From the NCBI GenBank assembly GCA_021324305.1, contig JAJPJI010000010.1, positions 1 through 60,132 of the forward strand: a DNA stretch of 60,132 nucleotides, in the 5' to 3' direction. Numbering within the stretch: position 1 is the stretch's first letter; every line of letters starts with the position of its first letter. A program made the translations under genes and the position numbers. This DNA is from Gammaproteobacteria bacterium. Lineage in GTDB: Bacteria > Pseudomonadota > Gammaproteobacteria > DSM-16500. Positions 52,804 through 60,132 of the stretch are shown one piece after another. The notes beneath the pieces were generated by a model. The model saw only the letters and a list, made by a program, of their open reading frames with translations, was not told the DNA's origin and did not search any database.

Positions 52804-54666
52804 CTATATCTTTATTTTCACAGTTGGTGACGAGCCATGGTGATAGTTCATTATATCCTGTGGAGTAATATCAATCGAAGATGCAAATCTCAGAATCGGA
52901 TCGACTAATCGGGACTTTTTCCATATCGAAAGACTTGTCTTGCCTGCATCACCTAAAACAGGCAGCATTTGTTGCAACAATAACAAAGATTTGTCTCTTG
53001 AGTTCAAGTCAGGATTAATCATTGCCTGAGTTGATTCTTCCAGTTTTTTTACCCCTTTGAGGTAAATCCGGGCATTATTCCGTTTCAGCGCTTCCAATTG
53101 CTGTTTAATGATATGAGCCATATAAGCAGGCTGAGCTTTGGCCAGACAATGCTTGAGCTGCACATTTTTGGGATTCGCCTCCGCAGCTTTCTTTAACATG
53201 TCATAATCCTCTGCTGTTATCTGTATCAACGGCGAATCAAGTAATGTTTCTATCACATTGTATTGTCTGCCAGTGATTGCTTCATGGAACGGTGTCTTGT
53301 ATTGCGAATTTCGCGCATTTACATCTGCACCCCGGGCAAGCAACAATTCAACTATTTTTTGATTGCCATTTTGTACTGCCTTATGCAGGGGAGAATTTCC
53401 CAAATAGGATTTCTTATTCACATTGGCATTGCCTGACAATAGCAACTGAACCAGGGCCTGATTTTCCTTGGAGACCGCGACATAAAGCGGAGTGAAAGCG
53501 TGTTTATCTGCCACGTCGGGATCCGCTCCCCGCTGCAATAAAATTTTCACTGTGTTTTCATAGCCAGACCTGGTCGAGCGTAATAGCGAAGACTCATGCG
53601 AATCATTGAGCGCATCAATGTTCGCGCCTGCATTGAGCAAGTCGATAACGATATCGGTAAATCCTTCTCTGGCCGCCACGTGCAGCGGCGTTTCATTATC
53701 CGAGCATGCCTTGTTGACATATTCATTTAAGGGGATGGGTGGATTCGCCAAATAATATCTGACGGATTTTCTGCACCCAACATCTGCCGCCACGTACAAT
53801 GCCGTCGAGGCATAAGTATCTTCACCGATGACACAAGGAGTCTGATTTAACGCCGCGAGCAATTTGTCCTGCGAAACATAGGCCTCTCGCTTCTCGCTTA
53901 TACGTGACAATACACTGATATTGTAAGGCAGCTTTTTTTGAATATTTTCATAATGTGCCGAGCAAAATGCTTCCGCCAGTTTATCAAACTCATCCTCCTG
54001 ATAAATGGCCCAGCCAAATTTGGCGTTTGAATTATAAAAATAATATTGATTCTCATGCTTGATCACACCCGTGACATGATTAAGGCATGAGATAAACACC
54101 ATTCGGTTTTCCTTGATGATTTCCTTCAACAGGGAAGTCTTTACCGGATTGTCTGGACTGTTTCCGGAAATCTCAATCGTTTGCGTGAACTCCTCCGGAG
54201 TGAAAAGACCTGCAAATGAATACTCCTGATAAAACGGCCTGTCACTACCCTCATATAAATGACAGTGTGTCCGCATTTGAGTTGACGCGATGTAACTGGC
54301 CGAATTTTGAAAAAAAACAATCAGTGAAATCAGGCGCTCTGTATCACGCCGTAGTTTCTTCGCGGATATGGTTTTCTTGTTGAGACTTTCCGGCTTTTCA
54401 TCCCAGCGCGACAGCCTGGACAGTGCGTTTTTCATCCATATCCAGTCATCGCGTTGCTTGCGGCGCACATCAGGATTTTTTTTCAGCGGAACGGTTAACT
54501 CGAGGAGCAAAGCGTATAATGCGAGTACCGTAAACCCCATGCAATGACCTGAATCCATCTCTTCGATCAGCATTGCATCTCTTTTATTGATTTTCAGATA
54601 GGCAACAAATTTTTGCAGAATCAGCGTTTGCGAGATATCAACATCAACAGTAATAGAACGTGTCAT
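52804..54666 (-). CDS. Ankyrin-repeat protein with a papain-like cysteine protease-type N-terminus
   Basis: 620 residues. Residues 286-480 hold about six ankyrin repeats, for example TPLHVAAREGFTDIVIDLLN, ALVQLLLSGNANVN and SPLHKAVQNGNQKIVELLLA. The N-terminal 285 residues contain a Cys-His-Asn pattern: Cys42 in SGHCMGFTVLALY, His197 in SCLNHVTGVIKH and Asn212/Asn214 in YYFYNSNAKFGW. This resembles the C58/YopT-like protease layout (GxC...HxxG...FDPNxG). The C-terminal 140 residues are helical. A strong AGGAGG lies about 7 bp before the ATG. It is very likely an effector; peptidase activity is inferred from motif order only. Confidence 0.85.
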   Translation of the reverse strand: MTRSITVDVDISQTLILQKFVAYLKINKRDAMLIEEMDSGHCMGFTVLALYALLLELTVPLKKNPDVRRKQRDDWIWMKNALSRLSRWDEKPESLNKKTISAKKLRRDTERLISLIVFFQNSASYIASTQMRTHCHLYEGSDRPFYQEYSFAGLFTPEEFTQTIEISGNSPDNPVKTSLLKEIIKENRMVFISCLNHVTGVIKHENQYYFYNSNAKFGWAIYQEDEFDKLAEAFCSAHYENIQKKLPYNISVLSRISEKREAYVSQDKLLAALNQTPCVIGEDTYASTALYVAADVGCRKSVRYYLANPPIPLNEYVNKACSDNETPLHVAAREGFTDIVIDLLNAGANIDALNDSHESSLLRSTRSGYENTVKILLQRGADPDVADKHAFTPLYVAVSKENQALVQLLLSGNANVNKKSYLGNSPLHKAVQNGNQKIVELLLARGADVNARNSQYKTPFHEAITGRQYNVIETLLDSPLIQITAEDYDMLKKAAEANPKNVQLKHCLAKAQPAYMAHIIKQQLEALKRNNARIYLKGVKKLEESTQAMINPDLNSRDKSLLLLQQMLPVLGDAGKTSLSIWKKSRLVDPILRFASSIDITPQDIMNYHHGSSPTVKIKI

Positions 54667-54728
54667 GAAACAAGTCCTCCTGCCTCTTTGTCACCGATAT
54701 GTATAAATATCACCCTATTCGAGAGCGT

Positions 54729-55508
54729 TCATTCCAGATGAAATTCCGCGACAACAGGCGCATGGTCTGACGGCCGTTCAAGAGCACGCGGTGCTTTATC
54801 GATATAACATTTCACACATTTGCCAGCAAGCTTATCGCTAGCAAGAATATGGTCTATGCGCAATCCCAGATTACGCTTGAATCCATTCATACGGTAATCC
54901 CACCAGGAGAAACTTTTTTCTTCGGGATTGAGCTTGCGAAAACAGTCGCTGAATCCGACTTTTAACATATCTCGAAACGCCTGCCTCTCTGGCTGGCTAA
55001 ATAATAATTGGCCATCCCAGAGTTTGGGATCGTGGACATCCAAGTCATCGGGAGCAATATTAAAATCTCCCAAAACAATGGTCTTCGGATGCTTTTGCAG
55101 TTCGTGTTTCAAAAAAAGATCCAGCTTGGTCAGCCAGTTCAATTTGTATTGAAACTTTACCGAAGCCACATTCTCGCCATTGGGAACATACAAGTCCAGA
55201 ATCCGTATATCATCAACCAACGCTGCCAGTACACGCCGCTGTGGATCCTCCAGCTCTGGCAAATCGGTGATGACATTTGTCGCTTGTTTTTTGCTTAATA
55301 TGGCGACGCCATTGTAAGTGCGCTGTCCGGAATAAACCGCATGATAACCAGCCTCATTAATTGCCGCAGACGGGAAATCCTCATCGGGAATTTTTGTTTC
55401 TTGGATAGCTAGAACATCCGGTTTGACTTGCTCAAGCCAAGCCAATACCTGCGGTAATCGAACACGCAGCGAATTAACATTCCAGGTCGCAATCTTAAAA
55501 GAATTCAT
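54729..55508 (-). CDS. xthA: Exodeoxyribonuclease III / AP endonuclease XthA
   Basis: Base-excision repair nuclease, 259 residues. FKIATWNVNSLRVRLPQVL, LAIQETKIPDEDFP, GQRTYNGVAILSK, VLGDFNIAPDDLDVHDP, FSWWDYRMNGFKRNLGLRID and the terminal SDHAPV match the family. The catalytic residues Glu (QETK), Asp/Asn (GDFN) and Asp-His (SDH) are all present. It is followed after 62 bp by the ankyrin gene on the same strand. Confidence 0.97.
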   Translation of the reverse strand: MNSFKIATWNVNSLRVRLPQVLAWLEQVKPDVLAIQETKIPDEDFPSAAINEAGYHAVYSGQRTYNGVAILSKKQATNVITDLPELEDPQRRVLAALVDDIRILDLYVPNGENVASVKFQYKLNWLTKLDLFLKHELQKHPKTIVLGDFNIAPDDLDVHDPKLWDGQLLFSQPERQAFRDMLKVGFSDCFRKLNPEEKSFSWWDYRMNGFKRNLGLRIDHILASDKLAGKCVKCYIDKAPRALERPSDHAPVVAEFHLE

Positions 55509-55538
55509 GACACATTCTCTTAGAGACAGTCATCTCGC

Positions 55539-55578
55539 AAAAACATCTGCCCCGCAGAGGAGCGGGGCACGACAGATG
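55539..55578 (-). terminator. Rho-independent terminator of glnA
   Basis: TGCCCCGC (55548-55555) pairs perfectly with GCGGGGCA (55562-55569) around a 6-nt loop, with an outer CATCT/AGATG pairing (55544-55548, 55574-55578). On the minus strand a T5 run (55539-55543 as A5) follows. It lies 13 bp past the glnA stop. Confidence 0.88.
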
Positions 55579-55590
55579 CAGAGGGACAGG

Positions 55591-57072
55591 TTATAAACTA
55601 TAGTAAAGATCAAATTCAACTGGATGGGTTGTCATATTCACCCGAGTGACCTCTTCACGCTTGATGGCAATGTAGGAGTCAATCAACTCTTTGGTAAATA
55701 CACCGCCTTCAAGCAAGAAAGCATGATCTTTCTCGAGACAATCGAGTGCCTGTTCAAGCGAAGAAGCGAGACTTGGGAATGACTTTACTTTCTTTTCAGG
55801 CAAATCATACAGATTTTCATCAACTGCCTTGCCTGGATTTATTTTATTTCTTATTCCATCCAGACCAGCCATTAACATCGCAGAGAAGGCGAGATAAGGG
55901 TTTGCCATGGCATCCGGGAAACGGACTTCAATGCGCTTTTCCTTATCGTTGAATACACGAGGAATACGGATACCTGCAGATCGATTTCCTTCGGAATATA
56001 CCATGGTAACCGGCGCCTCAAACCCTGGAACCAGACGTTTGTAACTGTTGGTGGTAGGATTGGTGAAAGCATTGAGTGCGCGTGCGTGTTTGATAATACC
56101 ACCGATATAGTGAAGCGCCATTTCAGAAAGCCCGGCATACTCTTTACCTGCAAACAAGTTCTTGCCATCCTTGGAAAGTGATTGATGGCAATGTAAGCCG
56201 CTACCGTTATCTCCTACCAGAGGCTTTGGCATGAAGGTAACCGTTTTGTTGTGGGCATGCGCAATATTCTGAATAACATATTTGAAAATCAATTGTTCAT
56301 CGCATTTATGCAGCAATGTGCTGTAGCGAGTGGTGATTTCATTCTGTCCGCAGGTTGCAACCTCATGGTGATGCACTTCAGGCGTTAAACCCATGGTCAT
56401 CAATGCGGTACACATTGCGCTACGCAGATCATGTGAGGAATCGACTGGCGGAACCGGGAAATATCCGCCTTTAATTCGCGGACGATGTCCCATATTTCCA
56501 TTTTCCATGATCGTGCCTGTATTCCAGCTTGCTTCGTCGGAATCGACTTCATAAAAACAGCCATTCATCTGGATATCCCAGCGTACATCATCGAATATGA
56601 AAAACTCGACTTCCTGACCGAAATTACACACATCAGCAATACCGCTCTTCGCCAGATACTGCTCGGCACGTATCGCAACACCTCTTGGATCGCGCACATA
56701 AGGAGCCTGAGTAATGGGATCATAGACATCACAACGGATAATCAAGGTTGGTACTTCGCAGAAAATATCCATCACTGCTGTTGAGGTATCAGGAATTAAC
56801 AAAAGATCCGATTCATTAATATCTTGCCAGCCTGCCAGTGAGGACCCATCAAACGCTTTTCCATATACAAAGAAATTGTCATCAATTTTATTTTGCGGGA
56901 GAGTGACATGATGTTCCTTGCCGCGCAAGTCTGTAAAGCGGAGGTCTACAAACTCAACTTCGTGATCTTTCATCATCTTTTTGATATTTTCTTTGCCTTG
57001 TGTATTCACGCGATGAGTATTGGCTAAACCACTATCTTTGGTTGATTTCATTTCTTTAACTTGTTCGTTCAT
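55591..57072 (-). CDS. glnA: Glutamine synthetase, type I GlnA
   Basis: Central ammonia-assimilating enzyme, 493 residues. Motifs: [86 protein letters not shown] and [18 protein letters not shown]. The adenylylation loop near NLYDLPEK is present. A 24-residue N-terminal extension ([15 protein letters not shown]...) precedes the usual start, and it is retained because AAGGGG sits 6 bp before ATG 57072. No sigma-54 promoter could be seen upstream. It is divergent from dtd. Confidence 0.97.
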   Translation of the reverse strand: MNEQVKEMKSTKDSGLANTHRVNTQGKENIKKMMKDHEVEFVDLRFTDLRGKEHHVTLPQNKIDDNFFVYGKAFDGSSLAGWQDINESDLLLIPDTSTAVMDIFCEVPTLIIRCDVYDPITQAPYVRDPRGVAIRAEQYLAKSGIADVCNFGQEVEFFIFDDVRWDIQMNGCFYEVDSDEASWNTGTIMENGNMGHRPRIKGGYFPVPPVDSSHDLRSAMCTALMTMGLTPEVHHHEVATCGQNEITTRYSTLLHKCDEQLIFKYVIQNIAHAHNKTVTFMPKPLVGDNGSGLHCHQSLSKDGKNLFAGKEYAGLSEMALHYIGGIIKHARALNAFTNPTTNSYKRLVPGFEAPVTMVYSEGNRSAGIRIPRVFNDKEKRIEVRFPDAMANPYLAFSAMLMAGLDGIRNKINPGKAVDENLYDLPEKKVKSFPSLASSLEQALDCLEKDHAFLLEGGVFTKELIDSYIAIKREEVTRVNMTTHPVEFDLYYSL

Positions 57073-57223
57073 GACTGGCCCCTTTGATATAGTTGCCGTA
57101 TTCTATCCGAATATCCCTATTTACCGGCAAGCAATTTTTTTTGTAATTTTATGAAACAAATACTAACAATTTGCGAATAAATTTATTATTATTACTTCCC
57201 CTTGATAATTTTTGAGTTCCCGC

Positions 57224-57667
57224 ATGTTAGGCCTTATCCAACTAGTCACACACGCTGATGTCAATATAGGCGGATCAGTGGCCGGATCCATACAAAAAGG
57301 GATTCTTGCCTTGATAGGAATCGAAAAGACCGACACCGAAAAACATGCTCAACAGCTTTTTGAACGCATCATCAACTACCGTATTTTCCCGGATGATAGT
57401 GGAAAAATGAATCTTAGCCTCAGCAATGTACAAGGAGGTTTGCTCTTGGTTCCCCAATTTACCCTGGTAGCTGAGACTCATAAAGGCACCAGGCCTGGGT
57501 TTTCTACCGGCATGCCGCCCGAACCTGGCAAGATACTGTTTGATTATCTAGTCAGCCATGCCAGGAAAAAATATCCCCATGTAGCAGCAGGAGAATTTGG
57601 CGCCTATATGCAGGTCAATTTATGCAATGACGGGCCTGTTACTTTCATTCTCAAGACAGGCAATTGA
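57224..57667 (+). CDS. dtd: D-aminoacyl-tRNA deacylase Dtd
   Basis: Proofreading enzyme that hydrolyses D-aminoacyl-tRNA, 147 residues. Family motifs: LGLIQLVTHADV, GILALIGIEKTD, VPQFTLVAETHKGTRPGFSTGMPP (active-site Thr and the SQFT-like QFT) and GEFGAYMQVNLCNDGPVTF (GxMxVxLxNDGPVT). The ATG 57224 follows GAG at 7 bp; an in-frame TTG at 57212 adds four residues. Divergent from glnA. Confidence 0.95.
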   Translation: MLGLIQLVTHADVNIGGSVAGSIQKGILALIGIEKTDTEKHAQQLFERIINYRIFPDDSGKMNLSLSNVQGGLLLVPQFTLVAETHKGTRPGFSTGMPPEPGKILFDYLVSHARKKYPHVAAGEFGAYMQVNLCNDGPVTFILKTGN

Positions 57668-57729
57668 ATCAGTCATCCCGGCAATTAACTACACCTCAAT
57701 GACAGTCACCCCGGACAGGATCGCGGTTA

Positions 57730-58782
57730 CTAACGCAGCCGCCCCTTTAAATATCCATTCAATTCATCCTGTGCTGTTTTCAGATAGCTATTGTCATTTA
57801 CCTTGTCTAAATCTGTTCCAACAAAACTGCAATTGCCGCCTGTGTGGTCCGCTACTAGGCAGACATTAGTTATGTATGTTGCTACATCCAGATCTACAGT
57901 GCTTGTTTGATAACGTATGACCGGGGCATCTCCATAGGCAATGATACTGTGTCCAACATAAGTGATATCTGATTTTGAATTTCTACCCGTGTTTTCAACC
58001 CTGAATTCCCCTGAGGCAGCATGTGCCTTTCGCTCCCGGAACCAGGTTGCGTGATTTTTCTGGATTTCGGTCAAATCAAGCTGCTCCTGATTGATTTTTC
58101 TTAATAACTCTGTGTCATCAAATGGCATGTCTGCATGCACAACCTTAAAGGGATTTTTCCCCTGGACATACAGAATATAGGGTAACTGCTGTATAAATTC
58201 CTTGATCATTTTTACCTGACTGATGTTGCCATATTCAAGCAACCCATCTGCATTTTTCGTGATACTGCCATTTTCCAGCTCTTGACTGAACAGACTGATC
58301 AGCCAGTCGCCGCCATTCATCACATGATTATAAACATCTGTCAGATATTTCCCGGAATCAGATTCATGGTGGTCTCTGACTGGAGCACGGACCGTCATGC
58401 TAACCCAGTCTGAAAATTTGCTCTGACCGCCAGATAAATAGTCGCTGGCTACAATTGGAAACGCAGGTGTTAATACTTCCAGTGCAACAATCGCATTCAG
58501 GCATAATGATTCATGATTGCCACGCACCGAAAACAGCCCTCCGCTATTCTTTTGCTGGTAGTCAATAATTGTCTGAATCAGTCCTGGACTATCCTCGCCT
58601 CTGTCTGTTAAATCACCGACCAAAAACAACCTGTCCTTGGGCTGTAGTGATTCGAGAACACGAATGAAGCAGCGAAGACTGCCGTGCAGGTCTCCAATGA
58701 TTTTATCATGACCACCATGCTCCACTGGCGTGATAGAGGCAATATCGTGACCTAACGAATAGATAGGATTAGTTGTGCTCAT
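57730..58782 (-). CDS. PPP-family metallophosphatase (calcineurin-like)
   Basis: A 350-residue phosphatase with the Ser/Thr phosphatase signature in order: GDLHGS (residue about 31), GDLTDRGEDS (about 56), RGNHESL (about 87), a late VVHADMPFDD and YVGHS. The motif set binds two metals and suits PPP enzymes such as PrpA/B or ApaH; the substrate is unknown and could be phosphoprotein or a dinucleotide. AGGACAGGA precedes the ATG. The rest of the chain (residues 120-200) is not recognised. It is divergent from the SET-domain gene. Effector-type phosphatases occur in Legionellales, so secretion is possible but not shown. Confidence 0.85.
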   Translation of the reverse strand: MSTTNPIYSLGHDIASITPVEHGGHDKIIGDLHGSLRCFIRVLESLQPKDRLFLVGDLTDRGEDSPGLIQTIIDYQQKNSGGLFSVRGNHESLCLNAIVALEVLTPAFPIVASDYLSGGQSKFSDWVSMTVRAPVRDHHESDSGKYLTDVYNHVMNGGDWLISLFSQELENGSITKNADGLLEYGNISQVKMIKEFIQQLPYILYVQGKNPFKVVHADMPFDDTELLRKINQEQLDLTEIQKNHATWFRERKAHAASGEFRVENTGRNSKSDITYVGHSIIAYGDAPVIRYQTSTVDLDVATYITNVCLVADHTGGNCSFVGTDLDKVNDNSYLKTAQDELNGYLKGRLR

Positions 58783-58812
58783 TCCTGTCCTGTTTTTCGT
58801 CTCTAATCCTTA

Positions 58813-58839
58813 ATTATAACCGATTGATCGGATTGTCAA
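58813..58839 (-). promoter_or_regulatory. Promoter of the phosphatase gene with palindrome in the spacer
   Basis: On the minus strand TTGACA (58834-58839) and TATAAT (58813-58818) are both perfect consensus hexamers, separated by 15 bp, somewhat short. The spacer contains the palindrome CCGAT-tg-ATCGG (58820-58831), the position of a repressor operator. It is 31 bp upstream of the start codon. Confidence 0.5.
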
Positions 58840-59000
58840 ATTATAATTAATTGAAATTATTATATTTTTTAAGATACCTGGGTTGCTATCCGGATTCCGC
58901 AACAAAATGCTTAAAATTTCATGGACTAAAAATTTATAATGATCTATAAAAATAGGAAAACGTATAGTTAATTCATCGGAAGAGCTCAAAGGGATAGTGA

Positions 59001-59546
59001 GTGCAAAATCATACTAGGGAAAATCCTGATACCAGAGATATAGTCGAAATTAGAACATCAACGATAAGCGGTAAAGGAACTTTTGCAAAAAGAGATATTG
59101 TATGCGGTGAATATATCACCACATTATCGGGAGAGCCTGTTATTTCCGGTACAGATGTGAGTGCAATCTGTGCGCGCCTTGGCATCACGGGTGATGATCC
59201 GTTGCAAATCGATGATTCCTTATTTCTTATCCTGGACTTCCAATCCAAAACAATTAATCATTCCTGCACCCCAAACGCAGGAGTGCGCAATCGAAGTGAT
59301 TTATATGCCATTCGCAATATCACAAGAAATGAAGAAATAACCTATGACTATTCGACTACTTCTGGTGTCAACGACGCATGGACAATGTCCTGCAAATGTG
59401 AAACTAATCAATGCCGGGGAAAAATAGGAAATGTTCTTACCATACCTTTTATCGTGCTCAATCATTATGTCCATTCAAATGCTCTGCCTGATTTCATTAA
59501 AAAACAGTTGCAGCAAATTGATCACTTTGAACGTTTGATGAAATAG
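59001..59546 (+). CDS. SET-domain protein methyltransferase-like protein
   Basis: 181 residues. All SET signatures are present: SGKGTFAKRDIVCGEYI (S-adenosylmethionine loop), NHSCTPNAGVRNRSDLYAI (NHSCxPN), NEEITYDYS (ExxxDY) and a post-SET-like CKCETNQCRGKIG. Such proteins methylate lysines, and bacterial versions in Legionellales (RomA/LegAS4) are secreted and act on host histones. Whether this one does is inference. GTG is the start; AAGGGA lies 7 bp upstream. Divergent from the phosphatase gene. Confidence 0.85.
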   Translation: MQNHTRENPDTRDIVEIRTSTISGKGTFAKRDIVCGEYITTLSGEPVISGTDVSAICARLGITGDDPLQIDDSLFLILDFQSKTINHSCTPNAGVRNRSDLYAIRNITRNEEITYDYSTTSGVNDAWTMSCKCETNQCRGKIGNVLTIPFIVLNHYVHSNALPDFIKKQLQQIDHFERLMK

Positions 59547-59665
59547 CAATATTAAGCGTTTCGATATGATCTCGATTAATTAATCGCTTAATATCATGTA
59601 TAATCGCCGCACAAAATAAAACACAAAACCTAAATTTGTTATATTTAATCCAGAGTACCTCATAC

Positions 59666-59911
59666 ATGAAATCATCTCGTAAAAAATTTGCGTGCGAATA
59701 TGAATTAGAAGAATTAACTTCATGTGGAAAAAAAAGGGCTGATGAACCAAAATTGACATTTTGGGGACCGCATCCTGATGAAAACAGGTTCTTTACGAAA
59801 CGTTCCATTCCACCAATAGACCTGGACATAAAAAACAAAAGCAAGCCAGGCGCTAAATCCAGTGCCGACCTAGATCGACACACGCATAGCACAAAAAAAC
59901 TGATTAATTAG
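59666..59911 (+). CDS. Small basic hypothetical protein
   Basis: A possible 81-residue protein (ATG 59666, KSSRKKFACEYELEELTSCG onward) rich in Lys, Arg, Asp and Ser, with no membrane segment and no family I recognise. A TATAAT at 59599-59604 lies upstream, but no clear ribosome-binding site precedes the ATG. The minus-strand frame overlapping it (59497-59892) has no better claim. Low confidence. Confidence 0.35.
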   Translation: MKSSRKKFACEYELEELTSCGKKRADEPKLTFWGPHPDENRFFTKRSIPPIDLDIKNKSKPGAKSSADLDRHTHSTKKLIN

Positions 59912-59993
59912 ACATAAATCGTTCTAAAAAAATTAGACAATTATTGAATCCGAATGGGTTCAATATAGCTTTAATAATCTGCCATGTAGGAAT

Positions 59994-60024
59994 AAAAAAA
60001 CCCTGTCAGTATCCTCTGACAGGG
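59994..60024 (-). terminator. Terminator of the rRNA operon
   Basis: CCCTGTCAG (60001-60009) pairs perfectly with CTGACAGGG (60016-60024). On the minus strand a T7 run follows (A7 at 59994-60000), placing it directly after the 5S rRNA gene. The TTTT on the other side (60025-60028) could also stop plus-strand transcription. Confidence 0.9.
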
Positions 60025-60037
60025 TTTTCAAATTCAA

Positions 60038-60132
60038 GCCTGGCGATGACCGACTTTGGCATGGAATATCCACACTATCATAGGCGCTAAATGGTTTCAC
60101 TTCTGAGTTCGAGATGGGATCAGGTGGTACCC
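60038..60132 (-). rRNA. rrf: 5S rRNA gene, 3' part (cut by the window edge)
   Basis: The minus strand reads the 3' portion of 5S rRNA: GGGTACCACCTGATCCCATC, then TCGAACTCAGAAGTGAAACC and a 3' end TCATCGCCAGGCTT. The conserved loop and helix sequences CCTGATCCCAT and CGAACTCAGAAGTGAAA are unmistakable. The first 20-25 bases lie beyond base 60132. It is the last gene of an rRNA operon extending rightward. Confidence 0.95.

Noticed and set aside
57073..57223. Sigma-54 promoter for glnA
   Set aside because: I looked for GG-N10-GC on the minus strand between glnA and dtd and found no convincing match.
59571..59595. PmrA-like CTTAATAT upstream of the small ORF at 59666
   Set aside because: The neighbouring TTAA words are 8 and 12 bp away, not 11, and the site almost touches the TATAAT at 59599.
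59497..59892. 131-residue minus-strand frame over the small ORF and SET-gene end
   Set aside because: It overlaps the SET gene end and the plus-strand ORF with no domain signal or ribosome-binding site.

Overview
The window reads as chromosomal DNA of a gammaproteobacterium, most likely a host-associated member of the Legionellales (Legionella/Coxiella/Aquicella-like). This is an inference from four things: a paired family of small outer-membrane beta-barrels, a LysR-dabB-dabA inorganic-carbon locus, several eukaryotic-like proteins (U-box, ankyrin plus a possible cysteine protease, SET domain, PPP phosphatase), and a near-perfect match to the PmrA box that controls Dot/Icm effector genes in Legionella and Coxiella. 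No species name can be given from sequence alone.

Layout. 1-458: a small inverted-repeat element (MITE-like) with a tandem array at each end. 493-15283: most of de novo purine synthesis on the minus strand (purL, purM, a purQ-purS fusion, purC, purF, purD, purN, then purH), interrupted between purN and purH by an EamA transporter and two U-box genes on the plus strand. 15429-17010: two paralogous outer-membrane barrels. 17434-21235: potABCD polyamine uptake. 21293-28345: a LysR regulator divergent from a tight operon dabB-dabA-DUF6671-purE-purK, which puts a bicarbonate-accumulating complex next to the bicarbonate-consuming enzyme PurK. 28541-30085: an AT-rich orphan gene and the remnant of an IS66-family element. 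30092-36800: GNAT, a glycine-zipper lipoprotein, radA, a three-gene operon (YbdK-type ligase, cNMP-fold protein, class II amidotransferase) and an S1/P1 nuclease. 36907-41822: alr, dnaB, rplI, a DUF2232 membrane protein, rpsR and rpsF. 42102-44539: an orphan protein, a YfcG-like GST, tRNA-Met and a small secreted protein. 44714-50451: a giant kinase-like/AAA/TPR/GAF/GGDEF/EAL signalling gene split by a frameshift in a T7 run. 50528-57667: malic enzyme, rpmE with a hairpin over its ribosome binding site, a small protein, a cysteine protease-like/ankyrin protein, xthA, glnA and dtd. 57730-60132: a PPP-type phosphatase, a SET-domain protein, a small ORF, and the 3' end of a minus-strand 5S rRNA gene with its terminator.

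How the genes fit together. With purEK in the dab operon, the window encodes every step from PRPP to IMP except PurB. The FGAM synthetase is the small PurL/Q/S type with PurS apparently fused in duplicate to PurQ, PurC is the long yeast-like type, and PurF carries the cysteines of the Fe-S (Bacillus-like) class. None of these match the E. coli versions. The eukaryotic-like genes lie singly or in pairs between housekeeping blocks, as effector genes typically do in Legionellales. No Dot/Icm secretion genes are in the window, so effector status is inference.
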